Origin: Pogona vitticeps
Lineage: Eukaryota > Chordata > Lepidosauria > Squamata > Agamidae
DNA length: 64,000 nucleotides
Direction of reading: 5' to 3'
Assembly: GCF_051106095.1 (NCBI RefSeq)
Contig: NC_135787.1
Span: 170,461,001-170,525,000, forward strand
Below are positions 58,558-64,000 of the stretch, one piece after another; within the stretch, counting starts at the first letter, position 1, and each line of letters starts with the position of its first letter. A program made the position numbers and the translations under genes. The notes beneath the pieces were generated by a model, which did no database searches, was not told where the DNA came from, and saw only the letters and a program-made list of their open reading frames with translations.

Positions 58558-59212
58558 AAGCAGGAACTAAGATCATGGCCACTGGCCCCATCACCTCCTG
58601 GCAAATAGAAGGGAAAGATATGGAGGCAGTGACAGATTTTACCTTCTTGGGCTCCATGATCACTGCAGATGGTGACAGCAGCCATGAAATTAAAAGACAC
58701 CTGCTTCTTGGGAGGAAAGCCATGACAAACCTAGACAGCATCTTAAAAAGCAGGGACATCACCTTGCCAACGAAAGTCCGCATAGTCAAAGCTATGGTTT
58801 TTCCAATAGCGATGCATGGGAGTGAGAGCTGGACCATAAAGAAGGCTGGCCGCTGAAGAATTGATGCTTTTGAATAGTGGTGCTGGAGGAGACTCTTGAG
58901 AGTCCCCTGGACTGTAAAGAGAACAAACCTATCCATTCTGAAGCAAATCAACCTGGAGTACTCACTGGAAGGACAAATCCTGAAGCTGAGGCTTCAATAC
59001 TTTGGCCATCTGATGTTGGGAAAGTGTGAAGGCAAGAGGAGACGGGGATGACAGAGGATGAGATGGTTGGACAGTGTCATCAAAGCTACCAACATGAATT
59101 TGACCAAACTCCAGGAGGCAGTGGAAGACAGGAGGGCCTGGTGTGCTCTGGCCCATGGGGTCACAAAGAATCGGACACGACAACTAAACAACAATAAAAG
59201 CAGGACCACATT
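58558..59212 (+). mobile_element. BovB (RTE) LINE, 3' fragment with internal deletion
   Basis: From TKIMATGPITSWQIEGKDME to FLGSMITADGDSSHEIKR, LGRKAMTNLDSILKSRDI, TIKKAGR, then stops, and a deletion of the HLMRREDSLEKTL part at about 59011. It ends acaaagaatcggacacgaca ... aacaacaataaaag. It overlaps the same BovB region as 57280-57930, so it is a separate insertion about 620 bp downstream. Confidence 0.93.
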
Positions 59213-59564
59213 GTCTAATCAGCCTCCTCTCACTTTTTAAAATTAAAATGATTTTAAGGTTTTTTTGGGGGGGTCATTTTGTAAGAAAAGATGCAAATCG
59301 CAAACATTGATATAACCATTGATGCATTTGCAGAAAGATGTTGCATGTCATGTCAATTCTGTATGAATTTCAGATGTGAAGTCAGTCCCAGGACTAGCCA
59401 TTCTGAAATGCACTCTTCAAACCACTCCTATGAAATAATTATTTTTTGCCTAGCTAGATTTTTCAACAAAATTATAGTGACCTCTATATTTTGTTTTCCT
59501 GTACATACTCATTTTAATAAGCTGCAGATAATCAAGGCACAGGACATTTCACAAAGTTATTGAA

Positions 59565-59640
59565 CACCATGCTTTATTTGATTTACATCTCATCTTTATC
59601 TCTGTGCAGTGTCCCAAGGTGGTTACCCAGTCAACAACCT
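59565..59640 (-). mobile_element. LINE 3'-tail scrap (L2/CR1-like)
   Basis: ctttatttgatttacatctc and tgtcccaaggtggttaccca resemble a reversed L2 3' end (compare tttatttgatttatatcccg at 37335). Short and diverged. Confidence 0.45.
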
Positions 59641-59976
59641 TGACCAATTCAATGAGCAGTGCTGTATTTCAACTTAAATTATGGCAGTCATGTCTCATTG
59701 TCCTAATATTTACATATGTTAGCTTAAGTTTCAGAAATGGCTTTCATCTTTTGTGAAGAATGGCCTCTTTCTCAGTGATGGAACCGTGTCCACCCTTGTG
59801 CAAGGCCACTGGCAAGTGGCATGATGCCACATGACTACAGCAGCAGAACATTTGCTCTGTGGAAGCTCACTATGATGTAGGCTCTTCTCCTTATGAAAGT
59901 GTAGGTCCTAATTTAGAAGTGTTAAAGTAGCCAACTTTTTATTCTCTTCGGGGTCCTGTCTTCTCCGACAGTCCAG

Positions 59977-60230
59977 CCTTGTGGCGCAGTGGTTAAAACG
60001 CTGTACTGCAGCTAAAACTGTGCTCACGACCTGGGGTTCAAATCCCAGGTAGCCGGCTCAAGGTTGACTCAGCCTTCCATCCTTCCGAGGTCGGTAAAAT
60101 GAGTACCCAGCTTGCTGGGGGGGGGGGGCAATGTGTAGCCTGTATAATTAAATTGTAAACCGCCCGGAGAGTGCTTGTAGCTCTATGGGGCGGTATACAA
60201 GTCCAATAAATAAATAAATAAATAAATAGG
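59977..60230 (+). mobile_element. tRNA-derived SINE with LINE-like tail, near full length
   Basis: Head ccttgtggcgcagtggttaa, B-box gacctggggttcaaatccca, body ggttgactcagccttccatc, tail aattgtaaaccgcccggaga ... gggcggtatacaagtccaat, then (AAAT)n. A G run at 60117-60128 marks a slippage site. Sister of 26406-26592. Confidence 0.9.
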
Positions 60231-61949
60231 CCCTCATCCTTTCGTGTCTTAAGTCTCACAAATTATTCTACCAAATACTCCATGTCCCACCAAGATACAA
60301 ACAATTCCCCTCACTTTCCCCCAAGAAAGATGTCTATTAATATTTACACACTTCCTGTTATTATACTGACCATTTAGGGTAAATCGATAAGTCAGCTGAA
60401 GAAAGGATTAGTAAAAACACTGAGGAACCACACTTGCTTCTAACCATGCCATGAGGTTGCACATTAATGATCGGTAGATCAGTAAGAGAGTTGGAGAGGA
60501 ATGGACATAGAGAGGTAAAATGAATTATTGGTAATTATGATTTGACAGAAAAAGGGTGAAAGGACACTAAAAGGTAACTCAAAAGAGGAAAAATGAAAGA
60601 AATACGTATGTTTCATGCAGCTTCTTTTGTAAACATGAATCATTCATATTTTAGATGCTTCCTTTTGTGTTTTAAAGGCTCATCCCTGCTAACTGCACAA
60701 GACAGAGGTTTCAGAAGACTGCGATGGAATCCCCAAGGTTGACAAAAAGTACTAAATCTTAATGAGAAGTTTTAAAACCGCAACCAGCTGTCTCACAGTG
60801 GCACAAAATGTTTAGCCTGTGTGGGTGTTTTTGTGTGTGTTAGGGGGCTGGAATGGCTGGAAAAGGAAGAGGGAGGAAAGGATCTGTAAAAACAGCAAAA
60901 GGCTGAAGGAGTTGCTCACTGTCTACTTTGACCACTTTCCTAGTTCACACCATTTTAAGACGTTCTCAGGGGGAAAAGAGCTGACTAGAGACAAATCAAA
61001 ATATTTGAATGGAGATAAGAACAGCATCCCACTGTTCACCTGCTGCTCTTGAAGAAACCTATATGAAGAAATATTCCTTGAAACATCTCTGTGTCGATTA
61101 AATATGCTCAACTGGCATAAATTGGTGGGGGAGGAAAATAGCAGGGGAGGAAGAAGAAAAGGGAGTAAGCGGGGACTTATGCTGCAACTTTTTACTGCAG
61201 AGCCTAATTTTCCTGTTATTCTACCTTGCAATAAAATACCAGTGGGAAAAGAAAGTTAGGGTTATCCCATCCTAATAGGACTTTCAAGTATCTAAAGCTG
61301 AAGACATAAAGTTTGTAAGCATTATGTCTTGGAGTACGTTTCTTCGTGGAATAATAACCTGCCTCAAGGATTCTGGGAGATGTAATCCAAAAAAGTAATT
61401 TTCCCACAAACTGTGAAAAGTGCAATTAGTTATGATTGCTGTTCCTCTGCAGCACTAGGGCAGAGGAAATAAAAGCAAATATGTCCCACCAACTGTTGGA
61501 CAAAGTATTATGACTGGAGTGTTAGTCATCTAACCATAATGACAAAGGGTGGGTTATTTTAACTAGGTCAGCATTAGACGGGTTTCCTCCAAATTAGACA
61601 TAAATATACAAAATTCCAGCGGAAAGTCTTTTTCTTGTCCATTCCACTTTGGTCTGTGGAGGAACGAAACCCTAAAACATATGAGACAGGACAGAAAACA
61701 TAATAAGCACAGCACGATTAACAATTTCCTTGGAATTCAGTTGTGAATTCAAAGTGAACTTTTGATGCCATTTAGCTGTAAACATTCCACCCCAATTCTA
61801 CATCCCGTAATTATTTTGTTAAAAGAACCACATATATACATTGTGGTTTAAAGAATGTACATGAAATGTATTATTAGTAAGTTTATCGGGGTTTTTGTCC
61901 TCTCTCCACCCTGACATGGAAATTCAACTGGCATACTCTTTCTTGTCCA

Positions 61950-62040
61950 GAATAGCCAGTGGTTCTTAACCTTTTTGGGGCCCATTTGAGTTGAATATCT
62001 GATGAAAGCTATGGAACCTCCTCCCCCCCAAAAAATACAT
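61950..62040. mobile_element. hAT-like DNA element scrap
   Basis: ccagtggttcttaacctttt and tggggcccatttgagttgaa match the common left end of hAT-type repeats (CAGTGGTTCTCAACCTTTTTGGGCC). The right end is not found. Confidence 0.5.
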
Positions 62041-63430
62041 GTAAAGCCATAAGCATAACGTTTTGCACACAATTGTATTGCCATGGAAATCATGTTAACT
62101 GTTCTACAATTTTAATAATATTTATGCCTAGAGAAGATGCTGGCTTCATTTGTACATTTTTTAGTGATCTTATACAAGTTACTACACAACCTATACAGTA
62201 CAGTACTTCTGTTTCAGCAACTGGATTACACAACTACTGTACTTTGATTTTTTTATCTACCACTTGATGGAGCTGTTGGAAGAAGCATTTTCCACTTGTT
62301 TTTCTGTTTAATAAGTACAGGACAAATCAAAATCACAATAGATCTTTCTTCTTTAACCTGAAGCATCAAGATCTGCTGCTTGAATATTTGATTGAAGCAG
62401 TAGATCATAAAACATACTTTGTGATTTTTCACTAGTCCTCCAACCATGGTTTGGAATCCTAAGAGCTATTTCAGGCACCTGAGCTAAACTAAAGCCTTGG
62501 AGATTTTGGACTTTGCTGTTTGGAAAGAGGACGTCATGTGTCATCAAACAATGCATTTTTGATTTTTTTAAATCCAGTCACCATCCCTACCACTCAGTTT
62601 CAAAAACATTTTTCTGCATACATGAGGTGGTTTTTCTGTTCAAGAAACCCAAGTTCAAAATCTCCTTGGAATATAGGGTTATTCAGGCAGTTTGAAGTAT
62701 AAAGGACAGGGCATATTCAGCTAAATACTTATTTCCTGGTATAGTCAGAGCCTTGGAATAGCTATAAATAACTAGTTACCTGTAATGAATTTCTTTCAGT
62801 AACACTGAAGTTACAACGAAGCTATATGAATATACTGTACAACTAAGTCAGATATTTCTAAAGTAATTTTTGACTTATTGTTATGAGTGCATGACCTCAA
62901 TAAATGCTGTAGGAGCAATATCACATGGATTGTGTGTTGGCTTGTATCAGAGCGGTAACTAGAAATTTACAGGCACTCAACATAAAAAAGTGCCCAGTAC
63001 ATATAAAGCAACTTCCAGCTCCCCCCCCCCCGCTACTCACCTTCACCAGGCTCACACAGGAAGAAATCAGAATGAAAAGCTGAGCAAGCAAAGTTCTCCC
63101 ATTCAGCTCCCCACTCCACCCCTTGCACAATCTCCCCTGCTCTGCTGCTGATGTTGTGCTTCCTGCCCCTGCCATTGTTGTCCACAGTATCCCAGCCTGA
63201 GAAAGAGGAGCAGAAGGAAGGAGGAAAGGTAGGTGAATGCAGAAGGTGCAGTGTTGCATTTGGGGAGGGCAGAGACTTTGGATGATGGTACACAGCCATG
63301 AAGCTACCTGAAAAGCAGTGAAGGCATGAGGCTCGTAAATGCATGAAAATCCGTGCTAAGAAATCAAGTGGCACCAGGGTGAGGATTTTGTGCCCTTCAA
63401 ATTTTGATGCTCTGCATCAAAATCCTGATA

Positions 63431-63485
63431 TTTATTTATTTATTTAATTTATACTCTGCCTATCTGGCCCACTGGACCACTCTCC
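63431..63485 (-). mobile_element. LINE 3'-tail scrap (L2-like)
   Basis: tttatttatttaatttatac and tctgcctatctggcccactgg mirror the L2 3' end at about 37330-37390 (gatttatatcccgcccatctgg). Only 55 bp. Confidence 0.55.
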
Positions 63486-64000
63486 TATCATTACAGCTGT
63501 GGCTCATACTATTATCTTGTGGCCTGTTTTTGAATGCTAACGTGAGATGTTGCCAGACAAAGACTGCACATTCTAATACAGGCCAACAAATTGCATAATT
63601 CAGTTTTTGTTTTTAAACTAACTGAAATCAAATATTTTTGAGAAATGGAAGAGTTGACTTTTTATAATTGTAACTGTGATGTTAACTAACTACTTTTGCA
63701 GGGACTTATGAATGTAACTATAATGAGAAAGGTGCCCACTTAGATGAGGAGGCGGGGCAGGAATTCCTACAGTGCTGCCCATGAGTGACCAGCTGCTGTC
63801 ACAGGCAATTTATGACAAAGCGGCAAGAAGTACTTTGTACCCATCTCTAGTGGCATATAAATAAACAAACAAACAAATAAATGCTTTAAAGTAGCCTTCA
63901 AAGCTCTAAGAAGACAACAACATACAGTACTGCTGTATGTGGATGATAATAATAAAATTAGCAGTTTATAAACTTTTGCTCCAAAGCTGTATCTGCAAAC

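Larger units (their letters stand above)
49990..64000. other. Intergenic region downstream of CKAP4
   Basis: 14 kb with no host gene recognised. It holds a hAT-like scrap (about 51335-51440), a MITE (51643-52110), an L2 fragment (52612-53030), an ATGA satellite (53084-53166), SINEs (53712-53935, 54185-54440, 54981-55330, 55395-55575, 55675-55905, 56050-56235, 59977-60230), BovB copies (56719-57936, 58558-59212) and LINE tails (59565-59640, 63431-63485). In mammals the next gene is NUAK1, which would start beyond the window. The stretch 60.3-61.9 kb is largely free of recognised repeats. Confidence 0.6.

Noticed and set aside
59977-60060. tRNA gene candidate with A and B boxes
   Set aside because: The tRNA-like head continues into a SINE body and tail and has a sister copy at 26406-26592. 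The acceptor stem does not close.
62921-63374. Two overlapping minus-strand open frames of about 112 codons
   Set aside because: Pro/Ser-rich translations with no motif; the area begins with sequence resembling a DNA-element end. No support for a gene.

Overview
This window is nuclear DNA of a squamate reptile (lizard or snake). It has vertebrate intron-exon genes with GT-AG splice sites, CpG-island promoters in an AT-rich background, and a repeat load of BovB (RTE) LINEs, Sauria-type tRNA SINEs with BovB-like tails, L2 and CR1 LINEs, and many short inverted-repeat DNA elements. BovB together with Sauria-type SINEs is characteristic of squamates. The species cannot be named from the sequence.

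Three host genes are recognised, in an order that matches, as I recall it, human chromosome 12q23 (CKAP4 - TCP11L2 - POLR3B) read in reverse. (1) POLR3B, minus strand: only coding exon 1 (24 codons, 951..880) lies here; the rest is beyond the left edge. (2) TCP11L2, minus strand: nine coding exons from 20526 down to 7930 give a 513-residue product with every splice phase matching. A CpG-island promoter and untranslated first exon lie near 33 kb, and there is an extra, previously unexpected-looking exon at 27691..27589. (3) CKAP4, plus strand: two coding exons (40404-40772 and 47059-48381) encode 563 residues, a type II membrane protein with a long luminal coiled coil. TCP11L2 and CKAP4 are divergent, with about 7 kb between their promoters. 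The genes are unrelated in pathway; their grouping is conserved synteny, not an operon.

Layout: 1-1.1 kb, POLR3B 5' end; 1.1-7.8 kb, intergenic; 7.8-33.1 kb, TCP11L2; 33.1-39.9 kb, intergenic with a 5'-truncated L2 LINE, BovB pieces and a local 145-bp direct duplication; 39.9-50 kb, CKAP4; 50-64 kb, intergenic, presumably toward NUAK1, with BovB, L2 and SINE copies. 

The most interesting signals are: the in-frame upstream TCP11L2 exon that could add 31 residues to the N-terminus; a roughly 80-bp piece of the TCP11L2 CpG island repeated 10 kb away inside its own intron; eight related TA-flanked inverted-repeat elements (pogo/Tigger-like ends), one with a tripled core; and a coding-like block of unknown family inside a TCP11L2 intron. 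I found no novel multi-gene system.
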